A stretch of DNA of 64,000 nt from CBDHEY01 sp965262305 (GCA_965262305.1 CBDHEY010000002.1:1922001-1986000); one strand, 5' to 3'. Shown: positions 25,597 to 34,662, counted from the stretch's first letter. Program-made: numbers and translations. The notes: generated by a model not told the origin, from the sequence alone.

Positions 25597-26164
25597 TTAT
25601 CGACCAGATTCTATAATTACGTTTAACATTATTGATTTTATTATCTACCGTGTGCCCAATATTCGCCACGTGTATTTGAAACTATGTGATCTAATAACCA
25701 GTTTTCTAGAACTAAAATTGCTAGGGCAGGAGCGAAAATGCGGTTGAAATTATATATATTATTATTTATTCGTTTTTACAAAAAATCGACTATAGTTAAA
25801 GATCTGCGCACTCGTCAATATCGAGTTCGTCGTTTAGCAGTTCACTTTCAATAAAACTACCGTCGCAGACTCGATCAACCATTTGCCATGAAACGTCTAA
25901 TAACTCTTCTACATAATCTTGCATAATTTAGTATTCAGTAGTAGTCAAATCTATATAGTTAGAACTTAAACCAAAATTATTAAGCTATTTTGACAAGAAA
26001 GTAAGTATTTATACTCATTTTCTATTCCACAGTCTTATTTTTGTAATTTTTAATTATAAAAACGCTTAATACTTGGTCAGAATAAAGGGCAAATCCTTAA
26101 TTTCCGCTATTTAGATTGCATATCATTTAAAATGTTCAAAAAGTCGCTTTAACGGAATCATCGC
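25597..26164. other. AT-rich intergenic region with one possible small gene
   Basis: This 568-bp stretch separates two divergently oriented genes. Apart from the 42-codon reading frame at 25796-25924 (listed separately) I see only AT-rich sequence. A TTGACA at about 25990 has a TATACT 14 bp later, too close to be a good sigma70 promoter. The histidine kinase start at 26165 has a weak GGAA ribosome-binding site. Confidence 0.55.
25796..25924 (-). CDS. Possible small acidic protein (42 aa)
   Basis: A complete reading frame from ATG at 25924 to TAA at 25796, beginning MQDYVEELLDVSWQMVDRV and ending DELDIDECADL. It is strongly acidic and amphipathic, with two cysteines, and looks more like protein than random translation. 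It lies inside a 568-bp gap where the surrounding DNA is much more AT-rich. No Shine-Dalgarno sequence precedes the ATG, which lowers confidence. I do not recognise a family. Confidence 0.42.
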   Translation of the reverse strand: MQDYVEELLDVSWQMVDRVCDGSFIESELLNDELDIDECADL

Positions 26165-27538
26165 GTGTACCTATTTCTTATCGTTTTACTCTGTGGCCTA
26201 CTTATAGTGGCTTTGCTTGAGGGTGTTTTACTTCTTATATACAAGAGAGGGTTAAAGAAACAAGCACCACAGTTACCGCCAGAAATACTCGAGAAGACCA
26301 AAAATCAACTCTTCACTGAAATCCGCAGACACGAGCAAACCGAGAGCCTTTTGCGCGAAACTCAGGATTATTTGCATTGCATGATAAATTCTATACCGAG
26401 CTGCCTGATTGGCGTCACGTCACAAGGAATAGTGACACATTGGAATCTTGCCGCGATAAAAACCACCCAAAAAGAAACAAAAGAAGCCATGGGAAGGCAT
26501 ATTAATGAAGTATATCCAGAGTTACCCATTTCAACTTCAATTATTCAAAAAACAATTTCAGAACAAACACCTTTCAGGAAAGAAAATTTTCAAATAGGTA
26601 AAGGTTATCAAGCAAAATTTCTCGATCTTGCCGTCTATCCGCTAGTGGGAGATGATGTCAAAGGGGCGGTCATTCTAACAGAAGATGTCACCCCACGCGT
26701 CCGTGTTGAACACATGATGATTCAAAATGAAAAAATGATGGGGTTGGGTGAGATGGCAGCTGGTCTCGCTCATGAGATAAATAACCCATTAGCAGGAATA
26801 CTAAATAATGCACAAAACATCATGCGAAGGACTTCTTCAGAATTAGAAGCCAACAAAAAAGTTGCCTCGGAAATTGGTATAAACCTGGAAGATGTTGAAA
26901 CCTACTTACGCAGCAGAGACGTATTAAAGTTTACAGAAAGTATACGTGAATCAGGTGCTCGTGCCGCTCACATAGTCAAAAATATGTTGGAGTTTTCCAG
27001 AAGCGGCAATACAAATCACGAAGACACGGATATCATAGAACTGATAGAACAAAGTCTCGAACTTACATTCAAGAGTCTTGAGTTAAAAACAGGGTTTGGA
27101 ATTGAAGTACCAAACGTATCGATTATCGTGGAAGACAACCTTCCCCAAGTGAGGTGTTCTAAAATCGAGATTCAGCAGGTTTTTATGAACCTTATTCGAA
27201 ATGCATCCCAAGCTTTTCAGTCAGATGAATATGGCGCACCGCTCGATCCAAGAATTACCATTAATATTAGTTTGCAAGCTGATGATATGATAATTGAATT
27301 TGAAGATAACGGTCCCGGCATGTCCGAAACTATAAAAAATCACATTTTCGAACCTTTCTTTACAACGAAAGATGTCGGCAAGGGTACTGGTCTAGGTTTA
27401 TCAGTCTCTTACTTTATTATTACTGAACATCATAAAGGTTCAATTGCGGTGGATTCTCGCCCAGGCGAAGGCACAACATTTATCATCCATCTTCCACTTA
27501 AAAAACCACATCAGATTGAAAACAGCAAAAGCGATTAA
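26165..27538 (+). CDS. PAS-containing sensor histidine kinase (orphan)
   Basis: 457 residues starting at GTG with GGAA 7 nt before it. One N-terminal membrane helix (LFLIVLLCGLLIVALLEGVL), a short coiled coil, a PAS domain at about residues 70-180, a HisKA helix with the phospho-acceptor in GLGEMAAGLAHEINNPLAG (about H201), and an HATPase domain with N box FMNLIRNASQAF, G1 DNGPGM, F box and GKGTGLGLSV. There is no periplasmic sensor of size, so it probably reads an intracellular signal through PAS. No response regulator gene is adjacent. It converges on flhB with 23 bp between stop codons. Confidence 0.93.
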   Translation: MYLFLIVLLCGLLIVALLEGVLLLIYKRGLKKQAPQLPPEILEKTKNQLFTEIRRHEQTESLLRETQDYLHCMINSIPSCLIGVTSQGIVTHWNLAAIKTTQKETKEAMGRHINEVYPELPISTSIIQKTISEQTPFRKENFQIGKGYQAKFLDLAVYPLVGDDVKGAVILTEDVTPRVRVEHMMIQNEKMMGLGEMAAGLAHEINNPLAGILNNAQNIMRRTSSELEANKKVASEIGINLEDVETYLRSRDVLKFTESIRESGARAAHIVKNMLEFSRSGNTNHEDTDIIELIEQSLELTFKSLELKTGFGIEVPNVSIIVEDNLPQVRCSKIEIQQVFMNLIRNASQAFQSDEYGAPLDPRITINISLQADDMIIEFEDNGPGMSETIKNHIFEPFFTTKDVGKGTGLGLSVSYFIITEHHKGSIAVDSRPGEGTTFIIHLPLKKPHQIENSKSD

Positions 27539-27561
27539 GAACCCGGTCTCCCTGATCCACT

Positions 27562-28695
27562 TCAATCGAACTGCATGTCTTTTGGCAGATCAAATCTCTT
27601 TGGTATAGACGGCTTAGCACTTCTACCATTGCGAAACTCTCTTAATTGGAAAACATAAGCCAACACCTGAGCAACTGCAACGAAAAGCCCTTCCGGTATT
27701 TCATCCTCTACCTCTGTTGTATAGTAAACCGCTCTAGCTAAGGGTGGTGCCTCGACAAATTCTATATTATGTAACTTAGCGATCTCCCTGATCTTTAATG
27801 CCATATGGTCGATACCTTTCGCGATAAGAATAGGAGTTTCCATTTTTTCGGGGTCATATTTCAAAGCGACAGAAAAATGAGTCGGGTTGGTAATCACAAC
27901 GTCGGCTTCAGGGACTGCATCCATCATCCTTCGCTGCGACATTTCCATTTGCAATTGACGAATTCGACTTTTGACTTCCGGTTTCCCTTCTGTATCCTTC
28001 ATCTCGTCTTTAACATCTTGACGAGACATTTTTAGCTTTTTAACATGTTCATGTATTTGAAAAGGAACATCTATTAACACAATAATTATGGTAACAGCAG
28101 ATAGGATAATAGCAGCATAGATACTGAGAGTTAGTGAATGTGCTATTCCGTGTTGTAAACCTTCACGAGACAACCCTAAAAGAGCATCTTTCATTATTAA
28201 TAACAATATGAAAGCTGCAATTCCCACTAATAAAACCTTTGCAACACTTTTAAAGAGCTCGACAAGAGATTTTACAGAAAACATGCGTTTTAAGCCGGAA
28301 AGTGGATTCATTCGATCCAGTTTTGGTGCTAGTGATTTAGTACTAAATAGCCAACCACCCAACGCAATGGGACCGGCAATTGCCGCGATCAATAACATTA
28401 AAAAAATTGGTATTAAACCAATAAGTGCTTGTCGAAAACTTTCACCCAGAAAAAAAAACATCAGCTGACTATCAAATAAAGCAGCGCGCTCAATCGAAAA
28501 AGACAACTGCATTATTGAAAGTATGTCTTCGCCAATATTTTTACCGAACAAAAGCAATCCAAAAGTACCTGCAAGCAACACCGCTGTGGTGGTGAGTTCC
28601 TTCGATCTGGGAACCTGACCTTCTTCACGCGCTTTGTCTAACCGTTTAGCGGTGGGTTCTTCGGTTTTTTCTTGTGAGCTATCATTTTCTGCCAT
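27562..28695 (-). CDS. flhB: Flagellar export switch protein FlhB
   Basis: 377 residues. Four membrane helices occupy about residues 35-210, followed by a cytoplasmic domain with the self-cleavage motif NPTH at N270, which is needed to switch export specificity from rod/hook to filament substrates. The N-terminus (DSSQEKTEEPTAKRLDKARE) is diagnostic. It starts 1 bp after fliR and ends the fliL-to-flhB run. The next gene in many pseudomonads would be flhA within a few kilobases; here it is about 21 kb away. The switch from rod/hook to filament export also involves FliK, encoded at 33163. Confidence 0.98.
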   Translation of the reverse strand: MAENDSSQEKTEEPTAKRLDKAREEGQVPRSKELTTTAVLLAGTFGLLLFGKNIGEDILSIMQLSFSIERAALFDSQLMFFFLGESFRQALIGLIPIFLMLLIAAIAGPIALGGWLFSTKSLAPKLDRMNPLSGLKRMFSVKSLVELFKSVAKVLLVGIAAFILLLIMKDALLGLSREGLQHGIAHSLTLSIYAAIILSAVTIIIVLIDVPFQIHEHVKKLKMSRQDVKDEMKDTEGKPEVKSRIRQLQMEMSQRRMMDAVPEADVVITNPTHFSVALKYDPEKMETPILIAKGIDHMALKIREIAKLHNIEFVEAPPLARAVYYTTEVEDEIPEGLFVAVAQVLAYVFQLREFRNGRSAKPSIPKRFDLPKDMQFD

Positions 28696-28696
28696 A

Positions 28697-29470
28697 TCAC
28701 AAACTCAAAAGATCTTTTGCAATAAACACTACATATTCAATAGCGTTTTCAAAACTATCTATAAAGTTAAAAAGACCCAAATATATAAGTAGTAAACCAC
28801 TCAATAAAGTAAATGGAAAACCGACAGCAAAAATATTAAGCTGAGGCGATGCACGGCTCATAATACCAAATGCAATGTTTATAAATAATAATGATGTTAA
28901 TACCGGCAGTGCAAAGACTAAGGCAGACAAAAACATCCAACTACCCAAAGAGCTTATCTCATAAAAAACTTGAGAACTTAAAACACTTGCGCCTAAAGGG
29001 AAGCTGTTAAAACTTTCGACTAGCATCCTAATTAAAATTAAGTGCCCATCAATGGTGACAAAACTTAGCGTAACCAGCATCAAGAAAAATTGTGACAGCA
29101 CCGTGGTCTGAACACCATTAGTAGGATCATTCATTGAAGCAAATCCTAACCCCATCTTCATTGCCATTAATTGACCGGATAAAACAAACACTTGAAATGC
29201 TATCTGAAAGATAAAACCGATACTTAATCCAATGACCGCCTCTTTAAAAATCATGATAAGTAAAGAAAACGACAAATCACTCACAACAGGAATATTTGGT
29301 AAAAGCGGCACAGATAATACTGTGACGAGAAGCGCCAAAATCAACCTAATCCTAGTAGGTACAATGCGTGTACTAATTACCGGCATCACGAGAAACATCA
29401 TGGCAATTCTCACAAAGGGCAAGAAATATTGAAGAACAAAACGATAAATTTCTTCTTCGGTAAAAGACAC
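28697..29470 (-). CDS. fliR: Flagellar export protein FliR
   Basis: A 257-residue membrane protein with six or more hydrophobic segments, beginning ALL-type helices after FVLQYFLPFVRIAMMFLVMP, and the family features GLSIGFIFQIAFQVFVLSG and NIAFGIMSRASPQLNIFAVG. FliR forms the core export gate with FliP and FliQ. It starts 4 bp after fliQ stops and ends 1 bp before flhB. Length is standard. Confidence 0.97.
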   Translation of the reverse strand: MSFTEEEIYRFVLQYFLPFVRIAMMFLVMPVISTRIVPTRIRLILALLVTVLSVPLLPNIPVVSDLSFSLLIMIFKEAVIGLSIGFIFQIAFQVFVLSGQLMAMKMGLGFASMNDPTNGVQTTVLSQFFLMLVTLSFVTIDGHLILIRMLVESFNSFPLGASVLSSQVFYEISSLGSWMFLSALVFALPVLTSLLFINIAFGIMSRASPQLNIFAVGFPFTLLSGLLLIYLGLFNFIDSFENAIEYVVFIAKDLLSL

Positions 29471-29474
29471 TAAA

Positions 29475-29744
29475 TTAACCTATCAACTCAGGAACCTGAA
29501 GCATTAATTGATTAAATAAATCGACAAACTCCTGCATTAACCAGGGTCCAGTAAAAATAATGGTCGCAATAGTGACAAGCAATCGAGGCAAAAAGCTAAG
29601 AGTTTGTTCGTTAATCTGTGTCGCGGCCTGAAACACACTTACAATTAAACCAACTGCTAGGCTCGGACCAACAATAATTGATACCATCACCATTGTTAAA
29701 AAAAATGCTTGCCCATATAAACCCAATGCAACTTCTGGAGTCAT
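29475..29744 (-). CDS. fliQ: Flagellar export protein FliQ
   Basis: 89 residues from the ATG at 29744 (MTPEVALGLYGQAFFLTMVM), the family's normal length; the frame stays open further upstream but AGGT lies 6 nt before this ATG and the longer version would overlap fliP. Two membrane helices with the conserved SIIVGPSLAVGLIVSVFQAA and TQINEQTLSFLPRL segments. Four copies assemble around FliP-FliR in the export gate. It starts 11 bp after fliP stops. Confidence 0.97.
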   Translation of the reverse strand: MTPEVALGLYGQAFFLTMVMVSIIVGPSLAVGLIVSVFQAATQINEQTLSFLPRLLVTIATIIFTGPWLMQEFVDLFNQLMLQVPELIG

Positions 29745-29755
29745 CTTTATACCTT

Positions 29756-30601
29756 TTATATTCCGAAGCTCGATGCTAATGTGCCAATGATCAACGCCCA
29801 ACCATCAACTAGAACAAATAGCATAATTTTAAAAGGCAAAGATATAATTAAAGGCGATAGCATCATCATTCCCATTGCCATCAATACACTCGCCACAACG
29901 ATATCGATGACTAAAAAGGGGATGAAAATAATGAATCCTATTTGAAAAGCTGTTTTCAATTCTGAAGTGACAAACGCTGGCATCAATACGCTAAAAGGTA
30001 TTTCATCAGGAGTAGCAACCGGAGGTAGATTGCCTATTCGGAAAAACAAATCTATATCAGTCTCTCGCGTATTCATTAACATAAATTTGTGAAATGGAAT
30101 TTTGGTTTTGTCTAATGCTTCACGCGCAGTAATTTCCTGATTAATATAGGGTTGTAAAGCATCTGAATTTACCTTTTCTAACACGGGCGACATAATGAAA
30201 AATGACAAAAATAAAGCTAAACCTATGAGTATTTGATTCGAGGGCGCTTGTTGTAAACCAAGAGCTTGCCGCAAAATGGAAAACACAATAATAATTCGAG
30301 TAAATGAGGTCATCATCATTAAAATGGCAGGTAAAAATGTTAATGCTGTCATTAACATCAATATTTGCAATGTAATAGTGTAATCTTGCGATCCGTCTGA
30401 ATTAGTTTTCACAGATAAAGCAGGTATGGCCTCAATTGGTTTGAATCCGCTTGTTGTTGAGGAAGAATTTAACTCCTCCTCTAATGCAGACTGAGCGACT
30501 CCGTCGACCTGTGAATTTGACTCCATTGAAAAACAAAAAAACATTAAAAATGAAATATATAAGCAACCTTGACGTAACAGATTAAATCTTTTAAGAATCA
30601 T
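29756..30601 (-). CDS. fliP: Flagellar export protein FliP
   Basis: 281 residues: N-terminal signal peptide (CLYISFLMFFCFS), a short periplasmic part, then four membrane helices with the signatures LTFLPAILMMMTSFTRIIIV and ALGLQQAPSNQILIGLALFLS, and the C-terminal MGMMMLSPLIISLPFKIMLF. FliP pentamers form the export pore with FliR and FliQ. It overlaps fliO by 11 bp. The stretch between signal peptide and first helix (about residues 30-75) is longer than in enteric FliP. Confidence 0.97.
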   Translation of the reverse strand: MILKRFNLLRQGCLYISFLMFFCFSMESNSQVDGVAQSALEEELNSSSTTSGFKPIEAIPALSVKTNSDGSQDYTITLQILMLMTALTFLPAILMMMTSFTRIIIVFSILRQALGLQQAPSNQILIGLALFLSFFIMSPVLEKVNSDALQPYINQEITAREALDKTKIPFHKFMLMNTRETDIDLFFRIGNLPPVATPDEIPFSVLMPAFVTSELKTAFQIGFIIFIPFLVIDIVVASVLMAMGMMMLSPLIISLPFKIMLFVLVDGWALIIGTLASSFGI

Positions 30602-31073
30602 GATTCAACCCTGTTGCTACAATTTTTTTTAGATATTGTGAAAAGCTATTACTTGGGTTATTTTTTCCTTTTTCCAACGAGTCTTGAATATCAATTGAAA
30701 AATCTGTTGAAGAATTGTTTGATGCTTCGTTTTCTGTAAAAACATGTAAAGTATTTACGTTCCCAGGTGCAACACCAATAAGCAATCGTGTTTCGCCAAC
30801 TTTCAATAGAACTACTTTTTCTTTTTGAGTTAAGGGCATTATAGAAATCAATTGCATATCCTTTTGATTCATTCCGCTAGCTAAGTTTAATTTTTTAACG
30901 AACCAAGCCATCACAAATATGATCAACACCACGAACAATAAGAAAATAACAACTTTTCCAATAGCAGCCGTTGGTGAGGCATATGTTTGATTTGATTGTG
31001 CGAAGACACCTGTAGAAGAGATGAAAAATACAAAAAAAAGTATGTTTAGTATTCTACTTTCTATCTTTTTCAT
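30591..31073 (-). CDS. fliO: Flagellar assembly protein FliO
   Basis: 160 residues with an N-terminal hydrophobic segment (ILNILFFVFFISSTGVFAQS, probable signal peptide), a second helix VVIFLLFVVLIIFVMAWFVK and a small cytoplasmic beta domain (ISIMPLTQKEKVVLLKVGE, RLLIGVAPGNV). FliO is a scaffold that stabilises FliP during assembly of the export gate. It overlaps fliN by 4 bp and fliP by 11 bp, implying coupled translation. Sequence conservation in the family is low, so the call rests on topology, the beta domain and position. Confidence 0.93.
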   Translation of the reverse strand: MKKIESRILNILFFVFFISSTGVFAQSNQTYASPTAAIGKVVIFLLFVVLIIFVMAWFVKKLNLASGMNQKDMQLISIMPLTQKEKVVLLKVGETRLLIGVAPGNVNTLHVFTENEASNNSSTDFSIDIQDSLEKGKNNPSNSFSQYLKKIVATGLNHDS

Positions 31074-31489
31074 TTTAATTTTTTGATTCGCTCTGATGGA
31101 CTAATAACATCTGTCATTCGGATACCAAATTTTTCATTTACAACAACTACTTCGCCATGAGCTATCAAGGTACCATTCACAAGTACATCAAGGGGTTCGC
31201 CTGCCAACCTATCTAACTCAATGACTGAACCTTGATTAAGTTGTAAAAGGTTTCTTATGGTAATTGGTGTGCTGCCTACTTCCATTGAAATACTTACTGG
31301 AATATCTAAAATTACATCTAAATCTGGCGAGACATCCGAGTTTCCGCCAGCAGTATTCTCAAGCTCATCGAGCTCAACGGATTGGGCATCTTCTTCCTCT
31401 TCGTCTTCGTCAACGCCCTGTTCTTCCATAGCTGCAGCCCATTCGTCAGCCATTGCTTGTTCATCATTTTCGAGATCATCATCACTCAT
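31070..31489 (-). CDS. fliN: Flagellar switch protein FliN
   Basis: 139 residues from the ATG at 31489 (MSDDDLENDEQAMADEWAAA), which overlaps the end of fliM by 8 bp; an upstream start would overlap more. An acidic N-terminal tail (DEDEEEEDAQS) precedes the SpoA domain: VILDIPVSISMEVGSTPITI, LLQLNQGSVIELDRLAGEPL and GEVVVVNEKFGIRMTD. FliN builds the lower C-ring and docks FliH. The acidic tail is normal in Pseudomonas-like FliN. Confidence 0.97.
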   Translation of the reverse strand: MSDDDLENDEQAMADEWAAAMEEQGVDEDEEEEDAQSVELDELENTAGGNSDVSPDLDVILDIPVSISMEVGSTPITIRNLLQLNQGSVIELDRLAGEPLDVLVNGTLIAHGEVVVVNEKFGIRMTDVISPSERIKKLK

Positions 31490-32483
31490 CGACTTCACCT
31501 TTTTCACTTGATGTTGCAGATACAGGTCGTTCAATTAAACCAGTAAGTTTTAACGCTAAATTGCTATTACTTTGACCAAGCATTGCTTCAAAAAGAGGTA
31601 CACCATTTGCTGTTACAATATGAAAATCAGGCATATTTATCGGAATAATATCCCCCTCTTTCAGATCAACTATGTCACGCAGGTTTATTTCTCTCTGTAC
31701 TAGCTCACTCGATAAGTCAACACGCGCTTCCATTACATCTTCTTTTAATGCATTAACCCAACGATCGTCGCGCTCATCTGAATCTGCTTGTAAGCCTGCA
31801 TCTAATACTTCTCTTATAGGTTCAACCATTGAATAAGGTAGTGTTAAATGAAGCTCGCCACCACCTCCATCAAGTTCAACATGAAAGGTGCTCACAACGA
31901 CAACTTCACTTGGACTAACTATATTTGCCATTGATGGGTTCACTTCCGAATTAATATATTCGAATTCAATTTCCATCACCGCTTTCCAAGCTTCCCGTAA
32001 ATCAACAAAAGCCTGATCCAGCACCATTTGAACAACACGTAATTCTGTTGGTGTAAATTCCCGACCTTCGATTTTTGCGTGGCGACCATCGCCACCAAAA
32101 AAGTTATCTACGAGCTTAAAAACGAGTTTTGCATCAAGGATGACTAGCGCTGTTCCGCGGAGCGGCCTAAATTTCACCATGTTCAAACTTGTGGGAACAT
32201 AGAGGGTATGAACATATTCACCAAATTTTTGAATCTGTATTCCACCTACAGAAACGTCTGCGGTTCGGCGTAATAGATTAAACATGCTAATTCGAGTATA
32301 ACGAGCAAAACGCTCGTTAATCATTTCCAACGTGGGCATACGCCCACGTACGATCCGGTCTTGGCTAGTAAGGTCGTAATTTTTTACGTCACCTGCTTCG
32401 AACTCCGCTTCGGTTTCGATATCTCCATCATCGACACCATGCAGTAACGCATCGATTTCATCTTGAGATAATAAATCTTGCAC
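31482..32483 (-). CDS. fliM: Flagellar motor switch protein FliM
   Basis: 333 residues. The N-terminal CheY-P-binding peptide is visible (LSQDEIDALLHGV), followed by the middle CheC-like domain (NGE-type segments such as MVKFRPLRGTALVILDAKLV) and the C-terminal SpoA domain shared with FliN (VQREINLRDIVDLKEGDIIP). FliM links FliG to FliN in the C-ring and receives the chemotactic signal. It starts 12 bp after fliL and overlaps fliN by 8 bp. Confidence 0.98.
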   Translation of the reverse strand: MQDLLSQDEIDALLHGVDDGDIETEAEFEAGDVKNYDLTSQDRIVRGRMPTLEMINERFARYTRISMFNLLRRTADVSVGGIQIQKFGEYVHTLYVPTSLNMVKFRPLRGTALVILDAKLVFKLVDNFFGGDGRHAKIEGREFTPTELRVVQMVLDQAFVDLREAWKAVMEIEFEYINSEVNPSMANIVSPSEVVVVSTFHVELDGGGGELHLTLPYSMVEPIREVLDAGLQADSDERDDRWVNALKEDVMEARVDLSSELVQREINLRDIVDLKEGDIIPINMPDFHIVTANGVPLFEAMLGQSNSNLALKLTGLIERPVSATSSEKGEVDE

Positions 32484-32495
32484 AAAAACCTCAAT

Positions 32496-33002
32496 TTATT
32501 GCATAACTAAATTTGTAAATAAAACCTGTTCAATACCAGGTTTACCTATCTCTTTTTCCATAATGCGTTGCAACTCTTCTAAGCACTGGATTCGCATGTA
32601 CTCTTTCCCTTCCGCAGATTGAATTTCTTCATAAGTCTGCCCACCCATCAACATAACAAGGGCATTTCGAATCATCGGCATATGTAATTCAATTGCTCCT
32701 ATCACATCCTGTTCTCTTACAAGCAAGGTTATCTCTGCTTGCATAAATCTTTGTCGACCTTTAGCTTCATAATTCACTAGGATTTCAGGTTTCAGAGGAT
32801 AATAAATTGCTTGTTTCTTCGCAGCGGGAGTAGGCTCAACTGCGGCATCTTGAACAGGGGGAGGTTCTTCTTTGAACATTGACATGACAGCTATCGTTCC
32901 ACCTACCGAAGCACCAATTAAAATAATTCCAATGATGATCATCAGAATCATTTTTTTCCCTCCGCCACCGGAACTTGCTTCTTGGTTTTCTTCGTCAGCC
33001 AT
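32496..33002 (-). CDS. fliL: Flagellar basal body protein FliL
   Basis: 168 residues: short cytoplasmic tail (MADEENQEASSGGGGKK), one membrane helix (MILMIIIGIILIGASVGGTI) and a periplasmic stomatin-like domain (IYYPLKPEILVNYEAKGRQR, MQAEITLLVRE). FliL surrounds the stator and supports torque. It is the first gene of fliLMNOPQR-flhB and has a near-perfect sigma54 promoter 40 bp upstream; GGAAG 6 nt before the ATG is the ribosome-binding site. Confidence 0.97.
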   Translation of the reverse strand: MADEENQEASSGGGGKKMILMIIIGIILIGASVGGTIAVMSMFKEEPPPVQDAAVEPTPAAKKQAIYYPLKPEILVNYEAKGRQRFMQAEITLLVREQDVIGAIELHMPMIRNALVMLMGGQTYEEIQSAEGKEYMRIQCLEELQRIMEKEIGKPGIEQVLFTNLVMQ

Positions 33003-33018
33003 GTCAAACTTCCGTCAC
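33003..33018. promoter_or_regulatory. Candidate FleQ-binding element in the fliL leader
   Basis: Read on the minus strand it is GTGACGGAAGTTTGAC, two TGAC half-sites starting 11 bp apart, directly before the fliL ATG and covering about +12 to +27 of the expected transcript. Geometry equals that at flhA and fleSR. It also contains the ribosome-binding site GGAAG, so FleQ binding and translation initiation would share bases. Confidence 0.5.
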
Positions 33019-33041
33019 TAGTTAAACGATTACAGCTATAA

Positions 33042-33057
33042 CGCAAGAGATGTGCCA
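33042..33057 (-). promoter_or_regulatory. Sigma54 (-24/-12) promoter of fliL
   Basis: The minus strand reads TGGCACATCTCTTGCG, matching the consensus TGGCAC-N5-TTGC at every fixed position, with GG and GC 10 nt apart. It lies 40 bp upstream of the fliL start. Confidence 0.92.
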
Positions 33058-33162
33058 TTGTTTTGGTCATAGCGCCTACCTTTATAATGTAGACGCCAAA
33101 ACACAAAGTTGTGGATTTTTTTTAGATATAAAAGAAATTTTCTTGATTTGTCGAATCTGAAT

Positions 33163-34533
33163 TTAAGCGTAAAAGTCCAAGCCATATTCAACCGTATAAC
33201 TCTCAAGTTTCGTTGTTTCAGAAGATAGGTTTTCCGCTAATTCCTCAGCGTTGTCGTTGGACTTATCATTAAATTCCTTTTCCGACTGCTCTTCTGATTG
33301 ATCAGAGACATTTACATCCAAAAGATTGATAGATTGCTCTTCCAACAACTCCCGTAAACGCATAGATGTCAATTCCAATGCCTCTTTTACTTGTGCATTA
33401 CCTGTAACAAATGAAACCGATGCGCTATCCTGTTGAACGCTTACTTTTACCTGTAAAGGTCCTAATTCTGGAGGGTCCAGTTGCAGCTCTGCATAGTCTA
33501 TTTTTTGATATATCATCATTGCTGAACGCTCTGCCACTTGGCTAACCCATTGTGGATGGCCAAAACTTATTTGCACTGGCATTTGAATTCGCGAATTTAA
33601 TTCTGTGCTGACGCTATTAGTTGGATTAGTTGGCAAAGCGATTGCGGCAGTCTCAACTTGGCTCGCGACACTAGTAAAGTTTAGAGACTTTTTAGCGCTT
33701 AGGACATTATCATTTCCGGAAGACTTCATGGTATCTAACATAGCCGGACGAAATTCAAAGGGTGAACCATCAGTGATTTTGGTTTTATTTTCAGAATGGA
33801 TAATTTGAAGTGTGGGCTCATTAAAGAGAGAACCCTTAATTTTATTATTATCAAGATCTGTAATAATAATTTTATGAGAATTAAGCACTTCAGAATTTAC
33901 GTCGCCTTTCACTAATCGAGAATGCAGTGATTGCAGGCTTTGCGGATTTATTTCCTGAATCTGAATCAGCGCGGAATTTAGCACGCTGGTTAATTTATCT
34001 TTAGCACTAGGAGAAATTAGTTGATCATACTCCGATAAAATTTCATTGGTTACCCACTCGATTTCATTTTCAGATAATTCTGTCCCTTCTACTTCTTCAG
34101 AAAATTTTGTTAAAAAAGCACCAATGTCTATAGCTAACGGAATTTCTTCACCGTTTAGAGCATGTTTAAAGTCGTCTATATTTAGTTCTCCCGACTCGTT
34201 TAAAATTTTTAGAATCACGTTCTGAATATCTGGAAACTCTGAAAAATCATCAAGATGATTAAAATCCAACGCAAAAAATTCACCTTCGCCCAGGTTTAAA
34301 CCGATTAGATCATCACTGAAAGGCATCAAACCCAAATTTTCATCAGATATATTTTCAGGCTCAATGGATACGTCTAACGTTGAAAGGGGAAACTCAAAAT
34401 TAACCTTAGTCTTTACTAACTGATATTTTTCATCGAAGCTTTGCGCGCCTTCAGGAGACTCTAGGTTTGCAATCTTAGGCTCTAGAATTGAATTTTCTTT
34501 TGAGAGACCCGCCGAGGGTAAGAGAGGGATCAT
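33163..34533 (-). CDS. fliK: Flagellar hook-length control protein FliK
   Basis: 456 residues. The first 300 are acidic, Ser/Asn-rich and poorly ordered, as expected of the molecular ruler. The C-terminal domain (about 320-420) has the FliK/Flg_hook signature: AMMIYQKIDYAELQLDPPEL followed by GPLQVKVSVQQDSASVSFV and LRELLEEQSINLLDVNVSDQ. FliK measures the hook and triggers FlhB to switch substrates. Its own sigma54 promoter lies upstream (34580-34594); fliL follows after 160 bp with a separate promoter. Confidence 0.93.
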   Translation of the reverse strand: MIPLLPSAGLSKENSILEPKIANLESPEGAQSFDEKYQLVKTKVNFEFPLSTLDVSIEPENISDENLGLMPFSDDLIGLNLGEGEFFALDFNHLDDFSEFPDIQNVILKILNESGELNIDDFKHALNGEEIPLAIDIGAFLTKFSEEVEGTELSENEIEWVTNEILSEYDQLISPSAKDKLTSVLNSALIQIQEINPQSLQSLHSRLVKGDVNSEVLNSHKIIITDLDNNKIKGSLFNEPTLQIIHSENKTKITDGSPFEFRPAMLDTMKSSGNDNVLSAKKSLNFTSVASQVETAAIALPTNPTNSVSTELNSRIQMPVQISFGHPQWVSQVAERSAMMIYQKIDYAELQLDPPELGPLQVKVSVQQDSASVSFVTGNAQVKEALELTSMRLRELLEEQSINLLDVNVSDQSEEQSEKEFNDKSNDNAEELAENLSSETTKLESYTVEYGLDFYA

Positions 34534-34579
34534 TACAGCTCCTGCATTATAAGTAAAATAATAAACTAATAATGTAGGA

Positions 34580-34594
34580 GCAATGCCTATGCCA
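34580..34594 (-). promoter_or_regulatory. Sigma54 (-24/-12) promoter of fliK
   Basis: The minus strand reads TGGCATAGGCATTGC: TGGCAT at -24, TTGC at -12, GG and GC 10 nt apart. It lies 47 bp before the fliK start. Unlike the flhA, fliL and fleSR promoters, no TGAC pair is visible within about 70 bp on either side. Confidence 0.85.
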
Positions 34595-34662
34595 AGATCA
34601 GGGTATTTTAGATACTAATTTTTTGAATTTTTTTCTAGTAAAATCAAAAAGTTAACACTCTG

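Noticed and set aside
25988..26012. TTGACA ... TATACT as sigma70 promoter of the histidine kinase
   Set aside because: The spacer is only 14 bp, too short for a normal sigma70 promoter.
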